Notes: generated by a model from the letters alone, not told the origin. Positions 24,736 through 37,004 are shown, counted from the stretch's first letter. The stretch: DNA of 64,000 nt from Adiantum capillus-veneris (GCA_014529385.2 CM043942.1:105119141-105183140), one strand, 5' to 3'. Numbers and translations: made by a program.

Positions 24736-24980
24736 GTGCTATATAGCACAAACCGTAGATGACTATAAGGCACCTTTTATGCAAAAAACGGCATTGACAG
24801 AATTTCTACACAAAATGATGAAATTGCCTGTGCAGACCTGCCTGTAGTGGAAACGGAGGCCGAAATGAGCCTGAATCAAAAACCTACGAGACAAACGATA
24901 GCCAAAGCTCACTGAAATCGGAGAAAGTGAGCAGGCGTGTACTGGAGCAGCTGACGACTAAGCCCGGGAGGACATGACCT

Positions 24981-24992
24981 GCTCTAATACCA
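24981..24992 (-). other. Copia (20140-25221) primer-binding site
   Basis: Minus-strand TGGTATTAGAGC next to the 5' LTR, one base from the initiator-Met consensus. Confidence 0.88.
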
Positions 24993-24994
24993 AT

Positions 24995-25221
24995 TGTTGG
25001 AATTAGGGTTGCATAGAAACACACACAGCTTGGAGAAGACGAAGGAAGCTCAAGGCACACAATAGAGAGTGTATAACTTAGTGTGAAATGGAAAGATAGA
25101 TAGCCCTAGAGTGATGGGATTATATACAATGCACAACGGAAAAAACCTCCTAAAGAGGGAAAAAATGCCCCAGCGGTCCTAGTGTGTTCACACACATCAC
25201 TACCACATGTATATGGTAGCA
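24995..25221 (-). repeat. Copia (20140-25221) 5' LTR
   Basis: 227 bp, TGTTGGAATTAGG...TATATGGTAGCA on the plus strand, followed by the duplicated TTCGA. Confidence 0.93.
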
Positions 25222-25228
25222 TTCGAGT

Positions 25229-25623
<395 letters not shown>

Positions 25624-25769
25624 CGACCAGACACAGGAATACAGTGAGGCCGAGGCGATGAGGTCATGGCGAGACGACAAGCAGGAGGAGGTCATCGCGA
25701 GGTGATGAGGGAATCTTTTATGGCATCTCTCAACTAATACATTTTGTTAAAAGCGGAGCGAGTAGGCTA
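25624..25769. other. Unassigned GC-rich spacer
   Basis: Repeated GAGGTCATGGCGAG-like words, no coding signal. It may be another small minisatellite. Confidence 0.4.
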
Positions 25770-26040
25770 GTCAAGCATATCAAGTAGACTCCACAAATCA
25801 TACTTGGTGAAATTTGGATAACAAAATTGAGACTTAAGCTAGATTCTTGGAATCAGAGTCTGCAGACACTAAAGAGTTGATAACTTGGACAAATCTTGTT
25901 CAAACTGAACCAAACTTGTCCAAAGATCACAACAAGGTGATTACTTGGCAAAACAAGCCTAAAAAGTGTAAAAATTGAGAAAAGTAAATAATCGCGAGTA
26001 TTTACTTTTGAGCTCCAGAACAAGATTTTGGACTTTTGAG
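25770..26040 (+). repeat. Element C leader repeat, distal unit
   Basis: Contains GTCAAGCATATCAAGTAG and GAAATTTGGATAACAAA, like the units left of the copia insertion. It ends with the palindrome AAGTAAATAATCG / CGAGTATTTACTT at 25982-26007 (one mismatch). This places the gag-like frame that follows in the same element. Confidence 0.75.
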
Positions 26041-26603
26041 CTTGTACAATTTAGAGCAACATAATACAAGGTCACTGGTCAAGTTGGATTCCATCGGATC
26101 AAAATTAATACATGATAATTCAATTTTCAGGTTGCAGATTAGTCCTTTAGCTCTTTGCAAGGATAGAATTTGGAATTCTCATTTGCTGACTCACTTAGCT
26201 TTGATTGAAGAACTAGGTTGCAGGCAAAGAATTGGGATATTGACAGGAGCTGAATTCAAGTCAAGAGAAAAATCGGATAACAATCTAATCTGCAGGTTAA
26301 TTTATTCAAGGCCCAAATTTTCATTGTTTCAAAAGCTACGATCAATTCTGACACATTCAAGCTAGAGTTAGTCAACCCTTGGACTCTAAAGACTGTGAAC
26401 TGCAAAAATTACTTTGGCCCAAGTAGTTTTGTCAAGCCGAAGCAAGAGAAAATTGACCGCGCAACATCAAAATCTGCTAAAGGACATCTTTACAAATTAA
26501 TCATAGCATGGACTCAAGTCAAGCCAAGAGTTCAAATGCACAAGAATCAAAGCTAACCAGTAGCGATTTCAACACAGGTACAACTGCAACAAAGAAAATT
26601 TTA
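26041..26603 (+). other. Element C leader, 3' part
   Basis: No clear coding signal. A 109-aa frame (26036-26365) has no domain I recognise. Confidence 0.45.
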
Positions 26604-28562
26604 TAGCTGTATGGCTACATTGGAGATAAGGTTTTGTATACAGATCCAGAAGGCCATCGGTATCTTATGAGTGGCAAAAGCACCACATGAGCCACGATCC
26701 TATTGATTAGAGTAAAGTTAGATTCAAAGAACTCCCAGATGTTCATAGGTTTCAGTGGAGCCAGGTATTCCAAGCTCAAAAATGAAGTGCAAAAGATTGA
26801 TCCAAGTGGTTATCCAACAACCTGCACAAGCCAGCAAAGCATCCATTTAGTGCATATGCAATCAAGGTCATTGTACATGGATTACAATGGTAAGATCTAT
26901 TGTCGAGAGCCAAAATTGCAAGATCCAATAGACCTATCAATTGAAGCCAATCTAATTGGAGAATCGAGCCAAAGACAGTAGAAAGGTAAAGACGGAGCAG
27001 TCTACAGCTTGATGCTCAGTGTTTTAAAAGAAAATGCCAACAATTTGGTAAGCATAGAAACAGAAACTTTTGAGCATGAGCTTGACATGACAGAACCAAA
27101 TGAAATACCACTAGTCATGGCGTATTGCTCAGATTGTGGACAAAAAGGTGGACATTTTTCGTAAGATTGTCCAAGAGATCTAGACAACAAGGATACATCA
27201 ACTACCAAGCAGAGTACAGAGAAAATTGGAAATGTCAATCTCGATATATCACCGAAGGTTGAAAAGACTGTTAGGTTTGCAAATGATTCTGCATCCACTT
27301 CCACAAGTGTGCAATCATTCACGAGTCTAAGGGAAACATTAAACAGAATGATGTTAGCTTTGTATGGTACACATAATTCATATGCACACTATGTAGACCA
27401 AAAAGGGAAATTGTACAAAAAGAATTCACCGGTGTTTGAACAGCCCACATACCAGCCCATAGAAGTGCATCCAGTGATAGATCAGAAAGGATAGTTCATT
27501 TTGGAGGAAAGAATCTATTATAGCCCATCCTCTCTAGAGCTGAAGGATATTACCGAAGTGAACCAAGAAATCTATTCAGAGCCAAACTCTCCTCCATCGG
27601 GAATCAAGCTTCGACATTGTGACCAAACGAGCATATACTTTGACCAAAACAGTCGTAGATATAGACGAGAGTCTAGCATCTATGATGCCTTGGGTCTTGA
27701 AACGACAGAAGCTCATATCATAGGAGACCCATGGGATAGACACTATCAGGGCAAAGATAATGCTATCTATAGCTTGACTTGGAGAATAATTTGTCATGTT
27801 TCACGGAGATACATAGAAAACTATGTAGGAGGTTTATAGATGCCAAAAATCGACAATGCTACCCAAAGTGTGCCTTCACAATCCCAACAGGTGAGACTCA
27901 ACCAGAGCCAAACAGTTTTGAGCTCTCACAATGAAGCATGCTATAAGGATCACCCTAGGAAGGGGGGAGCTACAAATTCATCAAGCTCAGCTCTAGTACC
28001 AGAAAATGCTACACCAGTTAGAAGCCCAAGACCTTCTAGCCAGCAGACCCCTTCAAAGCAAAAACCATTGAAAGATCATATGGTTGCGGAAAGTTTCCCA
28101 CTAACCCAAATCCCATCAAAATCTGCAAAAAAATTATTCTATGAAGATCATCAGGGACAAAAGTTTCAGTTGATCTCCACATGTCACATCCAAAAGCCGA
28201 CAAATCCCATAGTGTTCAAGCAATTGCATGAGACCAAGCTTGCGTATGCATATCGAGATGCAAATGGCAATGATTCTCAACAGGTTCATGACCCTGTACA
28301 AGCCCCTACGGATGTTAAACCTGAAGTCAAGGACTATTTGAAGATGATGCAAAGCTTTAAGCTACCAGAACAGGTGACAGAAAAGTCAAAATCAATGAAA
28401 GCTAAAGTCCAAAAGGCTACACAAAGGTCACCACCAAAATCTCCTCCGAAGAAACAGATACATCCAAAAAGTACAATGGATCTTCTAAGATCAAAAGTTA
28501 CTCAAATGCAGGCACACCATGCTCAACTAGAGTGCTTTGTTAGCTATGTTAGATTGAATTGA
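26604..28562 (+). pseudogene. Element C gag-like polyprotein with repeated Y-x-D-x-x-G-x-x-Y modules
   Basis: One frame runs through the region, broken only by nonsense codons (TAG 26604, TGA 26688, TAG 26979, TAA 27162, TAG 27492, TAG 27837), with no frameshift detected. It contains a recurring short module: VLYTDPEGHRY (26631-26663), SLYMDYNGKIY (26868-26900), AHYVDQKGKLY (27384-27416), SIYFDQNSRRY (27630-27662) and LFYEDHQGQKF (28134-28166), plus weaker ones. A single zinc knuckle (27126-27170) has C-x2-C-x5-H-x4-C spacing and carries the TAA. The C-terminal 240 aa (27840-28562) are Ser/Pro/Lys-rich. Two modules of the same type open the gag of element A. The knuckle supports a Gag role; the module itself is not a family I can name, though it recalls YD-repeats. 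Confidence 0.65.
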
Positions 28563-28580
28563 GATCGAACAAAATATTGG

Positions 28581-28629
<49 letters not shown>

Positions 28630-28919
28630 AGAGAGATTTCATGAAAGAGTGTTAGATTTTTTTACCTGAGAGTGTTTGGGATACCGATCATCGTGGTTCA
28701 ATGGTGTACCTCCACAAAAATTGGTTACTGATCGGTAATGCTTCAAAGGGGTACCTCGCCAAAAACCACAAGGAGTGTTAAGAGTTTTGTCAAGCTCAAT
28801 GTTCATGATCATACAAGATGTCAATGTCATTGTTTGTTGTTCCATTTTTTATGTTTCAAAGAAAAGAAAACATGCAAGTCTCCTTGCATAGGGGAGTTTG
28901 CACAATCTTCCTTTTCCTG
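28563..28919. repeat. (GA)n tract and unassigned junction
   Basis: A GA run at about 28587-28636 follows the end of the gag-like frame. The next 280 bp show no coding signal; the PPR homology begins near 28920. The junction between element C and PPR sequence lies somewhere here. Confidence 0.6.
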
Positions 28920-31344
28920 CATTCTGAAGATCACCATATGTGACGTACACATAGTCATGGGCAAAGCCAAGCACAACTTCTTTCCTATATCGCTCATTGG
29001 CCTTGCTCTTGTTGCGCACATCCCGCAGTGAGTGCATTAAAGGAGTCTGCACTGCAGATAGAAAGATGAAAATAGAGCTTTCTGGGCTTGCTCCTACAGC
29101 GCGTATCGCGCCACCAATGCATTAAAAGAGACGCCATTCCCATCACTTAATGCATTCGACAAGCAACATTTTGTGCAAAATGGTCATGAAGAACATGCCC
29201 ATGTCATATTGCATCTTTGAAATTAATTTCAGAGCTTCCTCACCTGCCCTTGCTTGACATAACTGGATATAAAAGCACTCCAAGAGACTTTGGTTGGTGA
29301 GAAACCGTCACTTTTCTGAAGCGCAACACACGTGTCATAATTATCGACCAAGATTGTGCCAAGCGCAACATATGTTTTCAACAACCTCTACAATAATAAA
29401 AAGCTCATTTTTTGTGCCCGTATCAGCCTCTTGCATAGAGATACATGCCTAGAATGTGGACACGTAGGTGATATCATATGGAGAGAGGCCCACATCGGCA
29501 TCTTATGTACAAACTTATGCCTTCAAGATGCATGCATATGTGATTGCATCTGGAAAGAGTCTCTCACTTCAGATCCGCTAGAAAACATTTCAACCAAGGC
29601 ATTGCCAAGCATGGAAATTTTTTGTAACAGCTACTATTAAAGAGATTTTTCAAGCCCATATCGACATCTTGCGTACAACCACAAGCCTTCAAGATGCATG
29701 TGTGTGTGATTCCATCCGGAGAGAGGCCCCCACTTTGCATTCGTTGAAAACAACTGAGAGCTTTCTGGCCCTGCTCCTGTTGCGTGTATCCCGCAATCAA
29801 TGCACTCCAAGAGACGACATTCTAGAGAGAGATCCCAGAACCAATGCTTTCCCATACTTTGCATCCCTTGAAAATAGCCTAGAGATTTCTGGAGCTGCTT
29901 CTCTTGTGCACATCCCGCAATCAGTGCATTCCAAGAGATAATATTTTGGTTAGGAAGCTCTCAAGCAGTTTTTGTGCTTTCTCAAGCTCAACATATTCGG
30001 CATACATCTCGACCAACACATTCCCAAGCATGAAATCTTTTCTCAACAGCTTCTAGAGCCACTCTTCTTGTGCACATCCCGCAATCAATGTTGGAAGAGA
30101 GGAAGCTCATCAAGCACTTTTTGTGCTTTCTCAAGCGCACCACATTTGGCATACGTATTGACCAAGATAGTGCCAAACAAGACATCTTTTTTTAATAGCC
30201 TCTGATTAATAATATAATTGTGAATTTTTGTGGCAATATCAACATCTTGCATAGAGCCACATGCCTTCAAGATGCATGCGTAGATGATTGCATCTGGAGA
30301 CAGGGCATACGTATCGACCAAAGCAGTGCCAAGCACGACACCTCTTTTAAAGAGCCTTTGACTAACAATATAGTTGTGAGTTGTTGTGCCCATATCAGTA
30401 TCTTGCGTAGAGCCACATCCTTCAAGATGCATGCATAGGTGATTCCATTTGCAGAGAGGCCCTCGAGACCTCGCTTCACATATATATGGACCAAGACAGT
30501 ACTGCTCTTGTTCCGCACCTTCCGCAATCAGTGCATTCCAAGAGGCCACATCTGCTGAAAACAGACAAGAGCTTTCTGGCCATGACACTGGAGAAAATCT
30601 TGCAATTAGTGCATTCCAAGAGTCCATACTCCGCACGAGAAGCTCCTCGAGAACTTGTGAGAGACACATACCCAAAATGTAAGCATGGCCTTCAAGACGA
30701 AAGTATAGGTGATTGAGTTTATGGAGATACACTTGCTTTGCATCCGCTAAGAACAGTCTCGAGCTTTCTAGCCCTGCTCTTATTGCGCACGTCCCGCAAT
30801 CAGTGCATTTCAAGAGGCAACATTTAGCATTCATATCGACCAAGACAATGCCAAGGACGACATCGTTTTTTAACAGACTCTGACTAACAATATAATTGTG
30901 AATAATTTGCCCATATCAGCATCTTGCGTAGAGCCACATGCCTTCAAGATGAATACGTAGGTGATTGCATGTGGCAAAAACAAACTGGAGCTTTCTCCTA
31001 TGGGCAAAATCCCACAATCAGTAAATTCAAGAGTCCACACTCCGGATAGGAAGCTTGCGTAGAGCCACATGCCTTCAAGATGAATACGTAGGTGATTGCA
31101 TGTGGCAAAAACAAACTGGAGCTTTCTCCTATGGGCAAAATCCCACAATCAGTAAATTCAAGAGTCCACACTCCGGATAGGAAGCTGAAAATAGCCTAGA
31201 GCTTTTAGGCATTTCTCACGTTGTGTGTATCCTATGACCGATGGATTCCAATGATTTGCATTCGTTGAAAACAGCCTAGAGCTTTCTGGCCCTGCTCTTG
31301 TTGCACACATCCCACAATCAGTGCATTCCAAGAGGCGACATTTC
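28920..31344 (-). pseudogene. PPR (PLS-type) pseudogene tract, block 1
   Basis: Many short minus-strand frames carry PPR signatures: NALIARFS, ALVDTYA, YACILKACGSMQDVDIATKIH, NYIINQRLLKKDV and NTYAKCGALEKAQKVLDEL (frame 30085-30843). The order resembles PLS-class proteins, which bind organellar RNA with about one base per 35-aa helical repeat and often guide C-to-U editing. Frames are interrupted every 50-250 codons, so nothing here can be made as a full protein. A perfect 131-bp tandem duplication lies inside. The tract ends at the target site of element D. Confidence 0.85.
30926..31186. repeat. 131-bp tandem duplication in PPR tract
   Basis: 30926-31056 is repeated at 31057-31186 with no difference that I can see (GCGTAGAGCCACATGCCTTC ... 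GGATAGGAAGCT). The length is not a multiple of three, so the duplication shifts the frame. Confidence 0.9.
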
Positions 31345-31349
31345 ATGAC

Positions 31350-31838
31350 TGTTATGGAATTGATATTTTATTATTTGTTGCAACTGACAGGTGGAAAAGA
31401 CTGGGACCGAGATAGGCCTATGCGAATGAAAGTATATACATTGTACATTTTATTATTCAAGTGCTCTTTTATGAGCTTTGGCCATTTATGACCGGCCGGC
31501 CAGTTTGTACTCAATTTGACCATTCAAGAAATCTATAAATGAAATACATGCAAGAGGGAAATGGTCACTCTTGCACGGGGGGAGATTGCACCCAGTGCTC
31601 GTGTCTGTTCTTCTCTTCTCTTCCTTTCTTTCTCACCGTGCCGGCGTAGCACTCCGCTCTAGGAGGTGCGGCTGCGCATGTTCTCTTCCTCTCTCTCTCG
31701 CTTGTTGTCTCTCTCTCTTCGCGTTCATCGTTGATTATGTGCTAGTGGATGCGTCAGGTATGCAAATTCGTGTATTTCGTTGTATATGGCATAATATTTG
31801 TATAATTTGTAGGGACGCCACGACTTCCGTTAGTAGCA
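31350..31838 (+). repeat. Element D 5' LTR
   Basis: TGTTATGGAATTG...GTTAGTAGCA. A TATA-like CTATAAAT (31533-31540) lies about 180 bp in, upstream of the probable transcript start. Confidence 0.93.
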
Positions 31839-31839
31839 A

Positions 31840-31851
31840 TGGTATCAGAGC
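31840..31851 (+). other. Element D primer-binding site
   Basis: TGGTATCAGAGC, exact match to the plant copia initiator-Met site, one base after the LTR. Confidence 0.93.
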
Positions 31852-32439
31852 TTGGGCTACGTTCTCCAATTTTATTTTATTTTTCAATAATCACGATTGC
31901 GGACATCAATACGAACAAAGATAAGCAATTCTTACCTGTACTTCATTGCTGTTTAATTTTTTAATAATATTGGTGAATATTATTATACGACACCTGTCAG
32001 CTGCATGTGTATACTTTGTTTTTTAAAAAATATTTATTCATCATGAGAGTTTAATCTCCTTCCAGAAATCATTAAGACACATATCATTGCACTTTTTGCT
32101 AATGCATAACACTTTGCTAGTTGTTGACCTTGATAGCCTTATCAAAACCCTGTCATGTTCTTATTGTGTATCGACTAACTAAATATACAGTGAAGGATAG
32201 GAAATGTGCCTTACATATTGAACTTGTAGAATATGTATATATAATAAGGAACGGGATATTGGGCGAGATAGACGAAATAGAAGCAGAAGCGTCTGAGAAA
32301 TTTTGATGTCATAGAAGTGATCAGAAGCCACCATTCATAGAGACCATCTTCCCTCTCTTTCTCCTCGTTCGCTTCTGACATGCACATCCCACCCGATCAC
32401 TCTCTATTTCTCAAATCACGGCCACTGAGTACAGTCGAA

Positions 32440-33018
32440 CATTTTTTTTCTTTTTTCTCTCTCTCTCTATCTATCTCTCACACCCACCCACACACACAAC
32501 CATCGTACCCTATAGTTTTTCTTGTCTTTCAAACAGTTGCATGACGGTTGGGCTGCCTGTCTTCGTCAGGGCTGCCTGTCGTCGTCAACACCGCAGTGGT
32601 AATTCCTACTGGCAACACAATAGCAGCATGATCATCCGCTAGTTTAGCATGCAGAGGTGCCGCCAACCTATTCCAGCCACCCGTTTTAGCAGCCCGCATC
32701 AAAACAACTGAGTCTCGATCTCGTCTCTATCTCTCTCTCTCTCAGGTGTGGGTGCCTACCACACAACTAGAGGCGCTGAGTGCATCCCATATGCAGCCCA
32801 CTATGACGTAGTCGCCCCATGTTGGCATGCTCCTACTCCCAGTTCTCTCTCTCTCCCACCTTTTCTCAGCACCCCTCGCCGCCATGCAGATGATTACCTG
32901 TAGCCGCCTAGTGCCTCTCTCTCTCTCTCGTCGACTGACGGTGCCCATACACCCACCCCGCTGTCTGTTTTTTGTTTTTTTTTCGACGACCATGCAGCAA
33001 GAGTAATTAATAGCCGTG

Positions 33019-33076
<58 letters not shown>

Positions 33077-33470
33077 CCTCCACCACGCAGTGCTTATTTC
33101 GACTGCAGATATCATCCAAGGGTGAGTCTCTCTCTCTCTCTCCAGCAACCACCCGAAGCCGCCATTGGGCGCGCGATTTTGGCCAACTTTTTACCATCCT
33201 TGCATGGCCCACCCCACACACATGGGGTCATACATGCACAAGCACACACTGATCTACTGCAACGTTGTAGCACATGCAGCGGCTCTCATTAATCTCTCTC
33301 TCTCTCACTGCCTCCTTCGCACGCTTCGTTCTCTCTCTGACAGCGCCCACTCGTTTTCTTGATGCAAGCAACACACCCCTCAAGGTACACCTTCCCGCCA
33401 TACTCACCACGGTGTGCATATGAAGCAGTCTGACTCTTTCTCTTTCTCTCCACCACTCATCCCCCACGAG
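32440..33470. repeat. CT-rich interior of element D
   Basis: Repeated short (CT)n and T runs, the longest at about 33020-33074. Overlapping frames on both strands are low-complexity. Confidence 0.8.
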
Positions 33471-33904
33471 TTGTTTTCCCTCTACCGCCTTTGACGTCCA
33501 CCCATCTTGGTGCCACTCCACTGCATGGCGGCCCCTGCCTACAAGGCATGCCAACTGCCAACTCAATAACCTGCATTCAAGAAACCCATTTCCTTTTTGT
33601 TGGCCCTCATGGGTTAGACTGTTGAGGGGGCATGGCTGTAACCATCCATCACAAGCCCCTTCTGCAGCAGCAATAACGCAAGGCCAAGAATCTCCCTTGC
33701 GCTTCAGCCCCACAATAGCGCCAGTTGTGCTTGCAAGAGCGGTTCTTCAGCCCAACAACAGTGCATCACAGCTCCCTTCAGCCCCGCTTTCGAGCATCCT
33801 CGAGAATTGACGCGTCTTACACTGGTTACTTATTGGCAAGATCTACCGGCACCATCGACCACCTCTTCAACGTTCCAAGAATTCTCCATCTTCCACCGAC
33901 AACT

Positions 33905-34180
33905 ATGGCTTTGTCTTCGCCCAACGACACAATTGATGCCCTTGACACCCTCCTCTCCTTGCCAGATGAGCTCACACAACTTCGACGAGACTATGACCGC
34001 CTGGAAAACCGCTTCCGAAGGCTTTGTCTTCGCCTTTTGGACTTGAAGGCCTCCGTCCAGGCCTTAAACTCTACTTTAATGGGCCTCACCGAACACCTCC
34101 TCGGACGACCCTTCTCCACTGACACCAAGAAACCTCGGCGCAACCCTCCTAGCACTACTTTCCCCGCCCCTACACAATAG
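33905..34180 (+). CDS. Small coiled-coil-like ORF in element D (91 aa)
   Basis: ATG at 33905 gives MALSSPNDTIDALDTLL, then a heptad-like amphipathic stretch (LTQLRRDYDRLENRF through LDLKASVQALNSTL) and a basic Pro/Thr-rich tail. An in-frame upstream start at 33725 exists, but its extra residues look non-coding. I do not recognise the family. It is the only frame in the element with protein-like composition, so it may be a residual Gag helix region or a captured fragment. Expression is not shown. Confidence 0.35.
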   Translation: MALSSPNDTIDALDTLLSLPDELTQLRRDYDRLENRFRRLCLRLLDLKASVQALNSTLMGLTEHLLGRPFSTDTKKPRRNPPSTTFPAPTQ

Positions 34181-34199
34181 ACATGTGTTTTTGTTTTCT

Positions 34200-35880
34200 T
34201 AATTCTCATTTTGTACTAAGCTTATCCAGCTCCCTTCGGCCCACCTCGTTTCATAGATCTCTATGTAGCCTACTTTATTTTTAGGGATATCGCAACAGCT
34301 CTGGCGGCTCCCATATGCCAAGATTCATAACTAGTCTTTTGGTTTGTTTTAAGTTGTCAACACTTCTTGTAGCACACGTAATCTAGCATGGTTATTTTTT
34401 TAAATGATTTTGTCATACGAACACCACATTATTTCTCGCAATTTTGTCTGCATTGTACTACATAATTTTGATTAGCACAAGTTAGTATAAAATTTGATCT
34501 GCTCATATCTACAAATATCCACCCTAAAACTCTCCGTTGTAACCACTTTATGCAAAGTGTATCATGATACTACTTCGCCTTTTGTGATTCATTTAGGTTA
34601 TCACAAGTCATGAACTCATTTGTAGAGATTCAAATTTGATGTACTTGCAACTTTATGGGAAAAAAAAAATCTTGCTAAATGACTCGCATATTTTTCTGCT
34701 TCTTAGTATAAAAAATAAAATTTAAAAAAAAAAGCTCAACATGCCTATCTTTATTACATTCACTACACATTTAGGGAAATATGACTATGTGTCCCGCCAA
34801 CATGCACCTACACGAAATTATTTTCACTACTTATCTCATGTCCAATCATTCAGATAGAGCCATGCAGACCAGAATGGACACTATTTTCTTTTTAGTTTAT
34901 TATATCATTAACTACAAATCGGTGCTTATTCGACTGCATATACTAACCCTTTTATACAAGACAGGGCTACCCCATCTTCTTACATAATCTAAGCAGAATA
35001 ATCCCATTTTCTGAACAATCAAAGACGAATCATGGTAGGCCTTGGGAAGTAGTCAACATACTTTTATCTTTCATATCGAGTTGTAATGACTCCACCACAA
35101 TTTTATTCTTACTTCTCTTATCTTGGCCCATTGAAACAACTTAGACTAGTTTGGGTCTTGCATTGTTTTTTATGTTCGTTTGTGGCATTAGTGGATCTAT
35201 GCGAGAACTGCAAAGTATTTCTTCTCGCCAAGTTGTCTCTCATTTCAATTTCAGCAAGGTTATGGATAACTTTCTATTTTAATTTTGTTTACTTTCTTTT
35301 CAAAATTCCAATTATCAAGTCATTGTGCCAGCACTGTACATCTTAAAAAGTATAATCACACACTAATATTAAATTGAATTCTAGATAGACTGGATATTAT
35401 TTTCTTTCATTGCAAATTACTAGCACAAAATTACCAGTTGTAGTACTTGTACCTCTCCCCATATGCCAACAATGGTATATATTTTCAAATACAATATACG
35501 CTTATGGTATGTACATCAAATACGTCATTTCTCTTTTCATATTCATTTCTCCGCATTATGTTTTAAGCTAAATACTCAAACATTGCTAAGGTCATGGCTT
35601 CTAATTGTATTTTCATTGATATGATTTTTCAATAGGCTACACAGCATTTTATTGTCAACTCAATACTCCAACACTATTACGGTCAAGGCTTACTACTTGC
35701 ACGTTATGACATTTTATTGCCATGATTATTCATTAGCTATGCAGCTCGTCATTTGAGCTAGGGTGCTCAGGGATATCGAGCCACAGTTTGTAAGTGCTTT
35801 GCTACTGGAACATACTCTAATTTGGTGTCAAAAAGGTAACAAATATTTTCTTCTTATGCCTTGCTTGGTCCATTGGTCAC
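34200..35880. other. AT-rich interior of element D, no gene seen
   Basis: Low GC, short frames only, no repeat that I recognise. Confidence 0.6.
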
Positions 35881-35885
35881 ACACA

Positions 35886-36088
35886 CACAGATTCGCTGAT
35901 TTAGGCAGTGTGTACATACTCATCTTCGTGCAGATCTGCCGATTTAGGCAGCACATTGATAAATTGCAGATTCATGATTTTTTAAACTTATACCAAATGC
36001 AGATTCTCCGATTTAGGAAGCATTAGTGCAGATTCGCCGATTTAGGCAGCACGTCTTATTAGTGTAAATTCGCCGATTTAGGCAACAC
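35886..36088 (+). repeat. Five copies of GATTCGCCGATTTAGGCAGC-type repeat
   Basis: Copies at 35886-35910, 35928-35954, 35997-36024, 36026-36052 and 36062-36088, each 25-28 bp. Each has GCCGATTTAGGC (a GCC/GGC mini-stem) and outer GTGC/GCAC ends that can pair. In the third copy the outer ends change together (AATGC/GCATT), which keeps the pairing. Spacing is irregular. Confidence 0.85.
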
Positions 36089-36318
36089 TGATTACAAAAT
36101 CATGCTGCAGTGGCTGGCCACCACTGCAACTGGTATGATTTTGTTACCCGGGTACATATTGAAAGTGATTTGGCTTTGGAATTAGATTGTGGAATTGGAA
36201 TTGGATTGGGATTTGGTATCTGATGGTTACTACAACATTGTTTATGACATGAGACTTGACATTGTGCGATTGATGATGAGTGTGACCAATGATCTCCTGA
36301 TTCATCAGGATATGACAT

Positions 36319-36362
36319 ATACTGCCTATTCTAGTGGTATGGGACACTAGAATAGGTAGTAT
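36319..36362. other. 18-bp stem inverted repeat near element D 3' end
   Basis: ATACTGCCTATTCTAGTG (36319-36336) and its inverse (36345-36362) pair with one mismatch around an 8-nt loop, about 150 bp before the 3' LTR. An adjacent TCCTGAT/ATCAGGA inverted repeat lies at about 36295-36310. Confidence 0.8.
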
Positions 36363-36498
36363 GTGGATGACGGCAAGCATAAGCAATATTGTCTAAATTT
36401 ATGAATTTTGTTACTATTTGATACAGATTTCTAATCATTGTTTTTGACAAGTATTATTTGCAGATTTCTATCTTCGCAAGTGAGGACAGTTGCTTTCC

Positions 36499-36510
36499 AA
36501 CGGAGAGGTA
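36499..36510 (+). other. Element D polypurine tract
   Basis: AACGGAGAGGTA directly before the 3' LTR. Confidence 0.7.
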
Positions 36511-36999
36511 TGTTATGGAATTGATATTTTATTATTTGTTGCAACTGACAGGTGGAAAAGACTGGGACCGAGCTAGGCCTATGCGAATGAAAGTATATAC
36601 ATTGTACATTTTATTATTCAAGTGCTCTTTTATGAGCTTTGGCCATTTATGACCGGCCGGCCAGTTTGTACTCAATTTGACCATTCAAGAAATCTATAAA
36701 TGAAATATGTGCAAGAGGGAAATGGTCACTCTTGCACGGGGGGAGATTGCACCCAGTGCTTGTGTCTGTTCTTCTCTCCTCTTCCTTTCTCTCTTGCCGT
36801 GCCAGCATAGCACTCCGCTCTAGGAGGTGCGGCTGCGCATGTTCTCTTCCTCTCTCTCTCTCTTGCTGTCTCTCTCTCTTCGCATTCATCGTTGATTATG
36901 TGCTAGTGGATGCGTCAGGTATGTAGATTCGTGTATTTCGTTGTATATGGCATAGTATTTGTATAATTTGCAGGGACGCCACGACTTCCGTTAGTAGCA
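36511..36999 (+). repeat. Element D 3' LTR
   Basis: 489 bp, TGTTATGG...TTAGTAGCA, followed by the duplicated ATGAC. Confidence 0.93.
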
Positions 37000-37004
37000 A
37001 TGAC

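Larger units (their letters stand above)
20140..25221 (-). mobile_element. Ty1/copia retrotransposon, full length, decayed
   Basis: 5.08 kb with 227-bp LTRs (20140-20366 and 24995-25221, about 15 differences), TSD TTCGA (20135-20139 and 25222-25226), PBS and PPT. Gag, protease, integrase, RT and RNase H are in the copia order on the minus strand, but stops and frameshifts separate them. It is inserted into the repeat leader of element C. Confidence 0.95.
31350..36999 (+). mobile_element. Element D: non-coding LTR retrotransposon (LARD-like)
   Basis: 489-bp LTRs (31350-31838 and 36511-36999, about 18 differences), TSD ATGAC (31345-31349 and 37000-37004), perfect initiator-Met PBS and a PPT. 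The 4.7-kb interior has no gag, protease, integrase or RT. It holds CT tracts (32455-33470), one small coiled-coil-like frame, AT-rich sequence and two structured repeats near the 3' end. It fits a large retrotransposon derivative mobilised in trans. It sits inside the PPR tract, with PPR sequence continuing on both sides. Confidence 0.93.

Noticed and set aside
32742-33713. Minus-strand frames of 159 and 161 aa in element D
   Set aside because: Driven by CT/GA tracts (poly Arg-Glu) with overlapping frames; no domain.
36270-36320. Hammerhead-ribozyme-like CTGATGA on the minus strand
   Set aside because: No GAAA core partner or stem III with a cleavage site follows; the match is part of a simple ATCAGGA inverted repeat.
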